Positions 33,435-46,425 of a stretch of 64,000 nucleotides of DNA are shown here, piece after piece. The stretch covers positions 22,503,198 through 22,567,197 of the forward strand of contig NC_056003.1 of NCBI RefSeq assembly GCF_018446385.1, written 5' to 3'. Below the pieces are notes generated by a model. It was not told the DNA's origin, did no database searches, and was given only the letters and a program-made list of their open reading frames with translations. The position numbers were made by a program, and so were the translations under genes. This DNA is from Zingiber officinale (taxonomy: Eukaryota > Streptophyta > Magnoliopsida > Zingiberales > Zingiberaceae). Each line of letters starts with the position of its first letter. Position 1 is the first letter of the stretch.

Positions 33435-36136
33435 GCTCTAAATCTGTTCTCATATTGGATTTCAATCAACAACCATATGGCGATCATCCAGTAGCAGTCA
33501 GTCAGTGAGTCAGTCAGTCAGTGTCTTAGTGTATAGAACACGGCCTTATATACTTCTCTATATATATATCTATATATATATATACAAATATATGATTGGG
33601 GGTGGGTATAGTGGACTTAGGGATCAATTAGTGTGTAGTTTAATCTTCATATATGGATGCTTTTTATACAATAGTGTGCATGTATTGTTTGTGCTTCATC
33701 ATCACTTGCCTCAGAAAAGCTGATCTAGAACAGGCTTCAGTTGTCAGACCATGCAACGTGAGTCTTTTCCCTGCCGTGGAGGGGCACCCATGCTTTCATT
33801 GGGGTTGCGTATTCTGGTTGTAGGCATGTACTTGGAGGAAAGGGAAAAGCCAAGAGTTGTGGATGGATGTGTAAGTGAGCTCGAGCTCAGTGTAGGAGGA
33901 GGAGTGTTCCTGAGGTCAAAGTTTAAGGTTGCACAGAAGAAAAGGACGGTGGGTCTGTGAGAACAGTGACGATTCTATTCAATGGCAGTACTCCAGGTTT
34001 TGGAGGACTATGAATGATGTGATAGTCTTAAGATAAGGTGCCATCAATAAATGAACTGTAACAAGGATACAAACAAAAGAGAGGGGAAGAGAACTTTAAC
34101 TTGCTTTGGCATGTGGTCGATCACATCAAAGAGTTGCTTCAAATAAGGTTTAGCAAATTGGGGCACACATAAGTTGAACTTACGCGGTTGACACGCCTCT
34201 TATTTGATCTTAATCTATAGCTTAGATTATCTTAGGGGATTATCACTATGAAATTTTTAATTGTGGACTTGTCATTGACCTACAATGTTATTATTTATCA
34301 ATTGATCTGGAACAATTTTGAATAATGGTGTCAATCTACTACATCGTGATGACCCTCAAGAATTCCAAGATTGCTACCTCCTGACGATGACCCTATAACA
34401 ACTAAGGGAAGGAAAAAGTCCAAAATTACTTAACAAACATTTCCTAACCCCAACCTCCTCCCTCCTTAATCGAGGTTGTTAAAGTATTTGCAACTTATCA
34501 ACCTCTGGAGAAAAGGCTAGGTTGTTCATTTGCATCAAGGAAAATTACCCTTGAGATGAGTAGACAAAGTTATAGGATGTTAAAAAAGCATTTAGAGTTT
34601 TTTTTTAATTGGACAATCTAGAGGATTCCGAGCCTAGATTTTGCATGTCCATTATTTCACATAGTTGACTAAGGCATGAAAAAACAAAAATAGCAAATTA
34701 ATTTTTTTTCTTAAAGATAAAACTCATCTAGTAAGTTTTGTTTTTTTATATATTATTTGTTAGATGATTACCTTCATTTGAGATGTGTTTTATAATTTAC
34801 TTAATCAATTTATAATTAACTGTCAAGTGGTTAGAAAGTAAAAAGAATTTTTCTTCTCAAATATGTACTAGTCAATGATTGATTTCTACCACAATGCATG
34901 TCATCCTCTAGTCAACCAGGTATTCGATGGAACCATCTAGTAAATTTTATTAAATAGTTAACTATTAATTATATTTTCGAGTGAAAGGTCTTAATTAGTT
35001 GTTTAAATGGTGTTATTATATGTGAGAAAATAAATTTTACTTAACTATAAAAATTAAAATTTTCTTATCATAGGTGTTAATTCGCTTAGTTGAGAAAAGA
35101 TCTTAAAGTTTAATATTGATAATGGATATGATTTTGTGACAAGATCAATTCTAAATCACAACTTAAAATTAGTCTTGATTTTTTTTCTCATTCCTCCCTC
35201 ATCAAATTGTTTACCTTTTCACATCGTGCACATGTTGTACCTGTTCTAAACCACCTTCTCTGTAGATAATTATAAATCTTTAGTGGTGAAAATAAAACAT
35301 TGCTCAAGCATATGGATTAGATTGTGAAAAAAATGCCATTTTATAATGAGTATATGGTCAGCCAAAAATCGATATGATTCCATCTCTAGGATTATCCCAC
35401 GATATAAATCAACTATGCATATTATAACGAGTATATAGTCCTAAATACATTCACCGAGCATGATTTCCATCGTAGTGAGCATGATTTTCACATGGTTGTC
35501 ACAGACGATAACTCAAGGAATTCAAACCACTTAGAGCTTTGTGGAATCCTCCACTGAAAATAATAATCTCAATCAACTACCTTACTTTTGGGTATAGAAA
35601 TTACATGCGGTTCCGATGAGTTTCTTCTCTCACAAGCCAATTTTGCTTTTGTGCCTTTACTCGAGACAAAATTTTAAATAATAAAATTGCATATACACGC
35701 TTAGAACTAATGAGACTCTTTTTTGTAATCCTCACAATTGTTTAAAGCCAATACATGATTGCACCATGTTCCATACACTGTATAGGCTTCTTAATAGATG
35801 TAGATGTCTTATATACATCATATAGTCAGTAATGCACTAATATGAAGCAACATAAATACACTAAAGGAGAGTTAGAATCCAAAAACCAGAAACTTGATCT
35901 GCATTTCCGACATCAATCTGACTAATAACACCGAGGCTTTGAGAGTCAGAAGTCTCGCATACACAGTAATTGTCCAACTCCTGGTCTTTAGTGACAGCAG
36001 TCCGTTGCTGTTTAGGTAGCTTTATGCCAATATCAGTTAGAATGAATGATCAAAATAAATAAAACCCCAGGAAGACCATCGGCCTACCTCTAAAGTATCA
36101 CAGCAGGTAATTATGGAACCTGTTGTATAGTTCATC
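33435..36136. other. Intergenic region between the BEL1-like gene and DGD1
   Basis: Just after the stop are a (GTCA)n run (33497-33522) and a TA-rich microsatellite (33557-33592), probably in the 3'UTR. A possible AATAAA lies near 34045. From 34100 to 35850 the DNA is AT-rich with no recognised gene or repeat. The last few hundred bases are presumably the DGD1 3'UTR. Confidence 0.5.
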
Positions 36137-39100
36137 TTACCAGCCATATACAGGGTTTTGCACCTGCGGTGGCAGCAGGTTTAAATCCAAAGAATGCTGC
36201 TTACTGTAATCACGTGTCCCAGGTATAGATCCAGTAGACAATCTCAGGATCTCATTACCTGTGAGACAATAATGAGCAAAGGCTAAACCTCCATCCACAG
36301 TATCAGACAGAGTTGGCATGGAAATTGATTTCTTAATCTTCCTTTTATTATTTGCTTGTGTCCTTTCAGTCTCTTGGTTGCTTAAGACTTTATCAAGTTC
36401 AGAATACTCCATAAACCTCTGTGTTGCAGCTTCCCATGATAAGTTATATCTCTGTTCACAAGTCAGGGGTAGGGGTTCATTGTCCATGGCCTCTTTCAAT
36501 CTTGCTACAAAATCCTCGGAAGTCTTGTAAGTCAGACAGTTAGGAAATGCCCTAAAGAATTCATTTGAAGGGTGATCTGCACATATCACAAACTTGCCCA
36601 TTGCAAGAGCCTCGGCGGTTGCTGTACAGAGGACATCACTAACACTAGGATTTATGAAAACTTTGTACCTGCGGATACATTAGAAAGACAAAGGATATTA
36701 GCACATCACTAGTTGTTAGAGAGGAAATAGAAGTAGCAATTAGCGTTCCTTAGCCACCAATTACCCATGAAGTGCATCATCAGCATGATCCCTTCCATTG
36801 AAGAAATTAAGGCTCAAGTCCAACTTCCTTGCTGTCGATTGGACTGCCAGCGAATCCTCACCATTCCCATAGACATCCAACTTGAATCCTTCCAAGTCAT
36901 TCTTGTGCTTTGCCAACAGATCTATTAACTCCTTATAACCTTTTGCCCAAACCATTTTCCCCAGAAAATATGCTCCTTTGGAAAATGCTTGATTCCCTTG
37001 CTCCCTTTCAGCAGCTATTTTTTCTCCAACCATAAGAAATTTAGGATTAACACCATGAACATTGCAAATGGTAGACCTGGGTAGATCCTGAGTAGCTGCA
37101 GAAAGCCGCAAAACCTGCAACATTAAATCGTCAAAACGGACTTCTAAACTAGACATTATAGGAAATAGTTAGACGACAAACAGCATTCTGAAGACCATTT
37201 GATTGCTGTTAATTATTAAATTGAATAAACATGACAAAAAAATATCGAGTTGCAAATTCATGCCTTATGGCAATATGCTCGAGTTACCCAGTTGTTGATA
37301 TGTTTGACGAAGAAGGCTTGGATAGCTCCATTCTTCTCTCTTTTAATGTATTCTAGGTAATTTGTGTGAACCACACCAACAACATAATTAAACTTATCTG
37401 TCCATCGTTTTCCATGATGATACCAATTTAGGTGTTCTGGCTCTTCCAAAATAGCAATATCAACCTCTTTTGAAGGAATAAACTGAGTGGTGTCCCCAGC
37501 AGGTATAATACTTCGTCTTTCTTTTGAGAACTAAAACCAATTTAATTATGTTAAAAACAATAGTATTGCAAAACTTAGACAACAGAACCCAAGATGTTCA
37601 ACATAGTTACCTTTCCTGGATAGAAGGAGATCTTAAAATCAGCCTTGAAGCCAACCCGATTCTCCAGCCAGTTCCTTATATATGCTTCCTGCTCTTCAGG
37701 AGAACTAAAACTCAAACTGTCGGGATAAACTAGCACCTGATCTGACTTGCAAAGCCAGGGAACCACCAAAGTAACATCTTGTTTTGCAGATTTAGCCATA
37801 TATGCAGCTCGGAGTAATGGATTTACAGCAGTGCCAGTCATCCATGGGAGACTGGCTGTTGTTACGATTGCAACATGGTGCTTCTTATCTGCTTTTTCAT
37901 GCTTTACAGGGTCAGTCCAAAAACCTCCATCATAATGATGTCCTGTACTTTCAAGGACACTGGCAATTCTCAAATCAAGATCGTGAGTGCACTCATTTCC
38001 ATTCAAGGATAACTCCTTTACAGAATGAGAACGTGGAATAAGATTGTCTTTGTGCCTGTGGCACAATGATTCAATAATTTTATCACATGTATCTGCAGAC
38101 AAAAAACCATAACATAAGATGATACGCCCAAAAGTATGGCAAACCTCTTTGAAACTCAGCATAACTTATCAAATTATCAAGTTTCAAGTATCAAACACTT
38201 CAACCTTTAGTAAACGGCAATAAATCAAAATGCTAAGAACAAAAGAATCAAGTCCAAAAAACAAACAAGAAATCATGAAATCCTTTTTGAAAAATACAAT
38301 TTCTTACTCAATATCATTGAGATCTCATGTATCTAGAAGAAAGAAGACGCAAAATAACCATCATGAATTGTCCATATTTCTACAACTTGGATTCTTCATT
38401 AACCCCCTTTGACATTCATGACACTGCCGTTTAAGTGGACACTCATAAACTCTATTGATCACATGTAAAAAAATTAAAAAGAAAAATAAACGTGTTGAAC
38501 ACAGATTGACACAGGTTATGCACTCATGCCCAAGTCCACCAGACTAGCAAGATTTGAGTGTTCAGAATCAGTTTCAGTAATAACTTATAGAAAAAGAAAT
38601 GTAAGTAATACCCATTCATAAGAAATAATTTCCATGCCATTTACTATATTAGGCGTATGATAGCCAAGAGCCTAGGGTGTGATTGGTCCAAACAAACCAC
38701 AGTGCTTCTGTATTGAAAACAGGTTTTGCAATAATAAATAAAAATAAAAATAAATAAATGATAACTATAGTCATTCATAAGAAATTGGATGAATGAGCCA
38801 AGAGTTCAGGATGTGACTGAACAAGGCCACTGATAAAGATATTAGATGCACGTCTTGGGACAATTGGCCTTTGCTCAAATATCTGACAATGCCAACACAA
38901 TCAGTGTAATACATTTTAACTCAAAAGACAATTAAACACAGGACAGGCCAAGCCTAAAAAACATAGTAGCCATGAAATGAGTAACCAAAGGTTAAAAATA
39001 AAAATAAAAATTCTATGGGCAACCAAAAATCAGGAGGCCACTCCAACAACAAATTACATACCTCGCTGTATTCCAAGGTGATCAAGCAGTGGGACAGATT

Positions 39101-42100
39101 GCTTAACAAGATGTGCCAACAGTTCAGGTAGATGCAATGGTGGAATTTCCTGTATTCAAAAGAAATAAATATCACAGATGACACAAAAATTAACACATCA
39201 TGGGAGGGCACTTTTTCCGGTGTAGATATTAAAAATTATTTAAATTTAAGATTTTATCACAGACATGCAGTTAGGCCATGGATTAACTGAGCTGTGCTGC
39301 TTTAAGTGTGGCTTGGAAATTTCCTTTTTTGGTAAAAACTGTGTTTATTATCAATGTCTTTATTCCTATCTGATATTTTTATGATATATCTTAATGTTTC
39401 TTTAGATTGAATCATACTGCTAATATAAACTAGGAGTTTTGAATTATTTGAAATTATATGGCTCTAAAATTCTATTTAGAGAAATAGTTTTTAAGATCCT
39501 TGAAAATATGCCACTCAAGAATCTCATAAAGTCTACAGATGTTTCCAGATTTTACATGAGGTGTATATATACAATTTAATTGATTTTTTTTCCTCTTTGA
39601 GATACAAGTGGAGAGGTTTATTTGCTTAAATATGATCTGTTTTTCCTTCTTTAATCCCTAATCTCCACTCTCTATCCAATAATTGGAAAGGCAGCAAGAT
39701 CAGATCACAGCTTTGGTGACATGAAAATTTCCTCGAATTCACATGAAATCTTTGTGATGAGTAATAAAAAAAAGTCCTAAAAAGAAAAAACTCAGAAAAC
39801 ACTCTACAACTAACCTTCGGTTCTTGAGGCTCCCGTACAAATGATCCCTGCAACAAAAATACAAGCCAAGTAAGTATTGTTCTTGAAAATGCCAGCCTAG
39901 GTAAGAATATCCATCTAAACTGAAACAATCAAGAAATGAAAAAAGTTGTTCATTGAGGCTAAGTCAATTTAATTTGCACTTAAAAGGAAATATGTGAAGT
40001 AATTTAATGTTCTTTAATTCTGAAAGGACTACCACTCGCAATAAATGGAAGGATATAACACCAATGAGCAAATTTCATTTGAGTAGAGCATATGTACAGG
40101 GGAGCATTCCAATGGAAGACCATAAAGCCAAGTCATTATTATTTTAAGTCAAACCATGTAGAGCTACCTTTCATATGTAAGACAAATTAAAGCCTAATGA
40201 ATAACAATGATAATTTGGTGGTATGATTGCTTGTGCGGTTGTGCCCAAAACTAAGATACCATAATTGAGCATTCAAAATTTTATTCCTCCAACACAAGAA
40301 AATTAAATGAAGCCGTCAAGCTACAAATAGAAAGATTTTATTCATGGTTGTCAAACCAGTATCAAAATATAAAAAAAAACTAAATATCAGTAATATTGGA
40401 TCAATAGGATCAGTCACATTGGAAATGTTGAGAAAATAAGAGACAGTTTCATATATGAGATAACAAATTGTGATCAATTATCTATTATGTACATGTTTTA
40501 CCAAATCCCTAGTGTAAAATGTAAATGTACATGTATTAAATCATTAAAAATAATAAACCACATCTAAAAATCTTGATGCAATAAATAATATAAATGTATT
40601 TTTAATAAATAAAATCAAAATGTCTAAAAAAATGTTAAAACCATATGTATTACTCTAAAATTATCATTTTATTCTTAAAATTATTTAATAAAATTATATT
40701 ATCATTTAATTTTTCATATATTTAGTTGAGAGCTAAATCTCAACATAAAACTCATCCAGATCAAATTTAGAGCGTTCCTCTCAATCAACAATATTTTTTT
40801 TCTCAATTGACTCCTAATTGAGATAGATGAGACACTTGATGATCTTCTAACAATCTAGAGGGATGGCAAGGTTGAAAATTTTATGGCGGTCCGCACATCA
40901 TCGGCCAAACTTGACAACCAAGGTTTTATAGGGTGAAATTCAGTTGAATATGAATGTCCAAATATAAAATAAATTTGCATTAGTATAGAAAGAGGACAGC
41001 CAAAGTTTATTAAAATAATTGCTTTACTCAAGAAATTTGCACTTCATCTCGAAATGCCCAAAGAAAAGATGAATGTTCAAAAGAATTGGCAAGCATTGCC
41101 AATTTTTTGGGTTAAAAAATTTGATTCGTGCATTAATAGGTACAAGATGCATTGCACATTAGGCATGACATTAACAGAATTATATAATCATGCACATTGC
41201 TGCCTGTAGCAAGATTCCACCTGCAATCATGGCATAGTCTAGAGCCATAAAAATATGATAGCTTATTAGTATCACCAATTGTAAAATTAGTTTTATACAT
41301 ATTAGGGTGTTCAATTAAGAAAAATAACTAATTTGATTCCCATTTCTTCTGCCCCTCTTTTTTTGCATTTTCAAATCAATATAAGATGATGCAGTGTAGA
41401 TACACTTACCATGTCAACGGATCAATGGATCATTGACATGTATCTATTAGAGGCTTAGTACTACATGAATGGGGCTCAAACAGTTTGAGGCAAGATCAAC
41501 AAGTGAGGTATCAACATGTGTCCAATCAATTGGATCAACATAGAAGAGTCATTCTAAGGACAGACTGTCCATGCTTGGGATTATCCAAACATATAGTGTA
41601 ACTAGTATTTGTCATCTACTCACTCTAAGGTCTATTAAAGAAAGGCAAAGGCAAGGGCACTTTTGAACTGGCTAACAATCCAAAAATAGTGATCATCCAA
41701 CTCTTAGACGAGAGCCAGGCATAAGGAAGTGCTACCTTGAATCTTTTCACTCTACTAAATCTCCAATTCAACACAAATTTTCCACACAATCTCCACTTTA
41801 GCCTAGACTTTCTTCATAAACTTCACCTCAGCCCCATACATCACAACTGCCCCTTGCTTCTAAAACCAACCAACATTTACTCAATTGCATGTGCATAAGC
41901 CCGTCATACTAGAACCAAATGCAAACCATCTCAAATGAGGTGCTAACAACTCAGCCCAATTGCATCTCTAGCTGAACAATGCCCACTTTGGGCAAGCATT
42001 ACCCACCTCAATGGAAGCTAGTAAAGCGAACCCAACCCCATCCTAACCCTAATTCAACTGAAATCTTTGTCACTTTAGTCTCCTCTAGCCCACCACTTAA

Positions 42101-43203
42101 AACCAAAGTCTGAATTGGGTTGAGAGAACTAATGGATTTCTCTAACTGTTGTAATTTCCCTACATCATGGGGAAAAGTGGGTTTCATAAAATTGCACTCA
42201 AGAATGTGAAATAAAATAGGGTAACTGCTTATTTAGTTGGTCTAGACAGGAAATAGTGGGTTTCATGTTGCACTCAAGAGGATGAAATAGAACAAAATAA
42301 GTGCTTGCTTAGTTGGTCTAGATACAACACTCGTGGATACATGATTCAGTACTTCTTAAGAGCCATTTTAACGAGTTCAGCAAATGATAAATCAGTAAAT
42401 TAGCATTTTAAAAAAAAAAAAAATTGGATGAGCAGAAGACAATTTGCAAAAACGATAACAAAAGAAACACAAAAAGAAAGGTCCAAGAAATCTAATTATT
42501 CACATTACAAGATCAGTGGCATCTTCCTCGGTACTAAATTTCTATGCTATTAGCATATTCAACAAAATATAAGACATCAAGAAATAGAGAAGAATGCGGT
42601 ATTAGAGAGATAAATAGCAGTCACCAGGCTCAATTTCATTTTCTCAACCAACTCGTTGCTCGTCGACTGGCTCTTCCGCTCAAACTCCTTGATCCCCTTC
42701 TTGAGGATCCGAATAGGCTCCCACTCCTTCCCTTTCTCCTCCTCCTCCGCCCCATTCCATAGGACCCTCCTCCGGCCCCGGGCTCCGTCTTTGCTGGGAT
42801 CGAGAACCACCCCAACCTCATCTATCTCGGAGACAACGGCGCTCCTTATGGCGGACAGATCGATCCCGATGGTGGCCTTAGGGGCCCACTTCTCGAGCAC
42901 CTTCCGGCTGAAGTCGGGCGCGGAGTAGGTCTTCCGGAGTTCGGACAACTTGGGTTGGATGCGCTTGACGATCTCGAACTCCGACGGAGAGGAGAAGGCA
43001 TGGACTGATGAGGGAAAGCCAAAGAGGTTCTCGAACTCGCGATCGGCGAGGGTCTTGAGGGAGTTGGCGCGGGAGCGCATGAGACGGAGGTCGGCACCGG
43101 CCGAATCGCGCACCTCGCGCCATCCCCGGTAGAAGAAGGACAGAGCCTTCTCCGCCGATCCGGCGCTCGGCGGCGCACTCTCCGCTCCCGGGTCGATCAT
43201 CAT
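36137..43203 (-). CDS. DGD1: Digalactosyldiacylglycerol synthase 1, seven exons
   Basis: DGD1 sits in the chloroplast outer envelope and transfers galactose from UDP-Gal to MGDG, making DGDG. Exons on the minus strand are 42625-43203, 39815-39847, 39062-39149, 37611-38092, 37264-37530, 36765-37114 and 36137-36668; they join in frame to 776 residues (Arabidopsis DGD1: 808). Diagnostic blocks: [20 protein letters not shown] near the N terminus, [80 protein letters not shown], and [20 protein letters not shown] (about 613-632) of the GT4 C-terminal domain, ending [15 protein letters not shown]. The N-terminal extension specific to DGD1 over DGD2 is present. The start is the first of two adjacent ATGs. 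Intron 1 is 2.8 kb. Intron 5 has a GC donor (AAG|GCATGA). Exon 1 is GC-rich. No lesions are seen. Confidence 0.95.
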
Positions 43204-45314
43204 TGGCACGAAGATTCCAGGTTTTCCGTGAAAAGCGATTTTATTGGAAGATGCACGGAACGTTAAGGGGTAAAGTGGGGTCTGCAGAGTAAGACACTTG
43301 GCGTAGTATGGTTGGTGAGAGAGTTCTATTCCGGATTGTATCCGAGGGAATTTTTCATCTTGAATCAGTTTAAAACTCTATTTACATTTCCATCCCTAAA
43401 AAATAAATTATTTGGAACGAGGCGGACGCTGACCGAGTCTGTTGGCCCGTGCAATTCGTTGAGATCTAATTAAAATCTAAAAAATATATATAAAAATTTG
43501 CTTTAAATGCGAATCATTCAATGGTTATTTGGAGCTAGGAAGCTAAATGGGGCACGCCTTTGTTAAAATCTATTTCAAATCCTTATACATTTTTTTTCAA
43601 AGATAAAAACAATAATTGAAAACTTATTTTAAAACTATATTTAAAGGAGGTCGACCTTAATTCTCGAAATTTTATTTAGTATCATATTAATTAATTTGGA
43701 CGTAGCTAAAAATTATATCATGCCTAACATATGCCATGGGTTGTGTAGGTGTTTGCCTAAATAAGCTTGCTGGTGGTGTCATGTAAAAGCAAGACAGTTA
43801 GAAATTAAAATTTAACCGGTATATATATATATATATATATATAAAGGATATTTTACTCAGACTCTTTTTAAATATCTATCCGTGACTGAGGTGTCTCAAA
43901 AAGATTTGAGGCTCCTCAATTGTTATAAGCGATTTTTTTCTTTTTTGCTACTGTGGCACCTCGAAGGTGTCTCAATTGTTATTAGTGTTTTTTTTTTGTT
44001 TTTTTTTTTTAGTTTGCGATTGAGCCAGTTAGATTTTATCTCTAGAATTTAGGAATTAAATTATAATATTCAAGTTAAAAAAAATTAAATAAATAAAATT
44101 TTAAAAGCTCATAGCGCATAATATATAGTATTTAGGTTACGAGATTTGTTTTTTATTTTCTTTAAGCTTTGGGTTTAGAATTTAGGATAAATAGAAAATT
44201 TAATTTACCAAGCAAAGTTTAAAATCAACTAAACTATTGAAATAACTATTTAAGTTTGATTTAGTTCCATTAAAATTAAACAATACTCCTATCAAATCAG
44301 GAAAAAAATATATTAATAATAATAAAATAAAATAAAATTTATTTAAATATAAATAATAATATAGCATGTCACATAATTTAATAGTAATCCATATAGTCGA
44401 ATAGTCAATCTCATTTAATGGAATAAAATTGAATTATTTTTTTTGTTTGATTATTTAAATTTTTTTATATTTAAATTTTATTTAGTTAATTAGTAAATTT
44501 AATATTATAAATTTATTTATTCGAGTTTGTTTGTTTATTTATAAATTTGATTAAAAAAATTATTGATAAATATAATTCATAAATTTTATTGATAAATATT
44601 AAATAATGTTTGAGAAGAACAATGAAATTCACGATCTTTCTTCAGTCAACTAACTTCTTGAATATACCTCTCCGCCAACTATGCGCGATGTCTAAAGCCA
44701 AGTTTGTCCTCCGCATCTTTCCAATCTCAATTGCTTCTTCTTGCCTTCACCTGAATGCGAGGAAGATAGCAGAGTCCATGGTTGGTGCCTACAGCTACAT
44801 TTTTAGTAGGAAGGTCCACCCAATTGAATTAATTTACAGCTCGGCAGCACAGCGGTTCTGCACATGAACCCTAACTGAACAAAAAAACTTGAGTGCCTTA
44901 CGAGACTACTGTCAGAGAATGCAGCCACCTGCCTGTTAATAATTTCCAGACAAGAGGGAAAGAGGAAAGCAGAGAGAAACAGAGCAATTTGTTAAAACAC
45001 TTTTGTAGACTCCAAAGCTGCATAAAGAAATAGGAGTGGTGTTTGCTTTTCAGAAGTATCAGAGCTTTTGTTTTCTTCAATTTGGTGCTTTTTCATGGAT
45101 GGATGTCTGCTAAAGCAATGGAAAGGGATGCATCTCCTTTGGATCACTTGGCATTGAACGTTGTCTTCATCTGCATCGTCTACAGCTGAGCTGAGCAGAA
45201 GAGCCGTAGGGAACGGAAACTTGAATTGGCTTCTACCAGCACAAATTCGTAAGAAAAGAAGTGATCGCACGCAGAGCAGCAACTACAGGAGCCGGAGAAG
45301 GTCCCTTGTCGCTG
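43204..45314. other. Intergenic region between DGD1 and the small membrane protein gene
   Basis: DGD1's promoter should lie in 43204-43450, but no clear TATA box was seen. Simple repeats include (TA)n at 43820-43842 and poly(T) runs near 43990-44010. 44020-44600 is very AT-rich. 44620-44870 is less AT-rich and might be a transcribed 3' region of the minus-strand gene or an unrecognised exon; I cannot support a gene there. Confidence 0.45.
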
Positions 45315-45806
45315 TCAGACCTCGTCGGCAGCCGCCGCCTCCGCGGCCCGAGGCGGAGATGGCAACGGGGTGTAGAATTCCGGCGACGGACAAGGCGTAG
45401 CGAATGGCGTGTCTTCTTTTTCTTCCTCCTCGGCGTCCTCGTCGTGCCCTTCCTCCGCCTCCTCGGCGATGTTGTAGAGGGAGCGTGAGGGTCCCAAGTG
45501 CATCTCTTGCCACCGGACGAACTCCTGCTCCTCCTCTTCCTCCTCGGCCGCCGGATTCGGGGAAGACAGCGGAGGCTTCGGAGGGGCGTGATCTGCGGCG
45601 GCAGGCTCGACGCGGGAGCGATGCTTGAAGCAGGGAGCGACGAGGAGGAGGAACGCCCTGCGGGTCCGGCCGGGGGAAGAGCGGCCGAGCTCGGGATCGG
45701 TGGAGGGAGCCCGGAGACGGCAGTGGAGTAGGTAGAGGAGCTCAGAGAGCAAGGCAAGAAGAGCGAGAGAGAGGAGGGAGACGAGAGCGAAGTAGAGCGC
45801 ACTCAT
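45315..45806 (-). CDS. Small plant membrane protein of unknown function
   Basis: A single open exon of 163 residues. The chosen start gives MSALYFALVSLLSLALLALL, so residues 2-29 form one strong N-terminal transmembrane or signal-anchor helix, followed by a basic stretch and FLLLVAPCFKHRSRVEP. A proline-rich linker, a run of seven glutamates, RSLYNIAEEAEEGHDEDAEE and a proline-rich tail (TPLPSPP) follow. An upstream in-frame ATG (45932) would add 42 residues, but those look like leader sequence and spoil the N-terminal helix. Similar anchored acidic proteins of unknown function exist in plants as far as I recall. GC-rich codon use and clean membrane architecture favour a real gene; no function can be named. 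Confidence 0.65.
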   Translation of the reverse strand: MSALYFALVSLLSLALLALLSELLYLLHCRLRAPSTDPELGRSSPGRTRRAFLLLVAPCFKHRSRVEPAAADHAPPKPPLSSPNPAAEEEEEEQEFVRWQEMHLGPSRSLYNIAEEAEEGHDEDAEEEEKEDTPFATPCPSPEFYTPLPSPPRAAEAAAADEV

Positions 45807-45952
45807 GGCGTGAGAGGAGAGTTGAGAGAGAGAGAGGCGGAGTCGAGACAGACGACGGCACGCGAGTTGGATTGTGTTAAAAACAGAGAAGGCTTTAAAT
45901 GAGGCCGCGTGGATTGCACGTGAGGTGACCACTTTTTGTATAGAGTGCTAAT

Positions 45953-46250
45953 TGTTGGCGAAAAAAAAAATATGGGAGAAAAAAAATGATGGAAGAGGTG
46001 GAGAATAAAAATAAAATGTTTCACTTATTTTATTCATGAAAAAGGTATATATTTATAGATTTATTAGGTGAGTAATAATAATATAAAAAAAAAATTAATT
46101 CTATCTCCACGAGACTTTTATCCTTATCATGACACCTCATCAAATTCTATCCTAACACAAACTCTCATTAATAATTACCACTTCATCATTCTATCTTCAT
46201 AAACTTTTATTAATAACTTTATCTCTAAAAATAAAGTTTAATTCTCAACA
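45953..46250 (-). repeat. 3' LTR of minus-strand copia element
   Basis: TG...CA borders and high similarity to 56335-56642. The RNase H frame ends with RGGVEN and its stop codon inside the first bases of this LTR, a normal arrangement in this group. Confidence 0.9.
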
Positions 46251-46425
46251 CCCCCTCTTAAACTTGATTTTGTGACTCCAAACAAATATCGCATTTTGAT
46301 GAACTCTTCAAATTTGAGTGGTTTTATAAAGATGTCAGCAACTTGATATTTAGTATTCACATAGACTAGCTCCACATCTTTATTTTTCATATGTTCGCGA
46401 ATAGAATGAAAGTGAACATCAATAT
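46238..46425 (-). pseudogene. Copia RNase H, C-terminal part (separated by nested insertion)
   Basis: It encodes NIDVHFHSIREHMKNKDVEL, VYVNTKYQVADIFIKPLKFE and MRYLFGV...LRGGVEN. This continues directly from RSKHI at 52662, showing that the 6.2-kb element landed inside the RNase H sequence. Confidence 0.9.

Noticed and set aside
44620-44870. 85-codon plus-strand frame as a gene
   Set aside because: No domain, no codon-composition support, and it lies where the 3' region of the minus-strand gene might be; left as unassigned.
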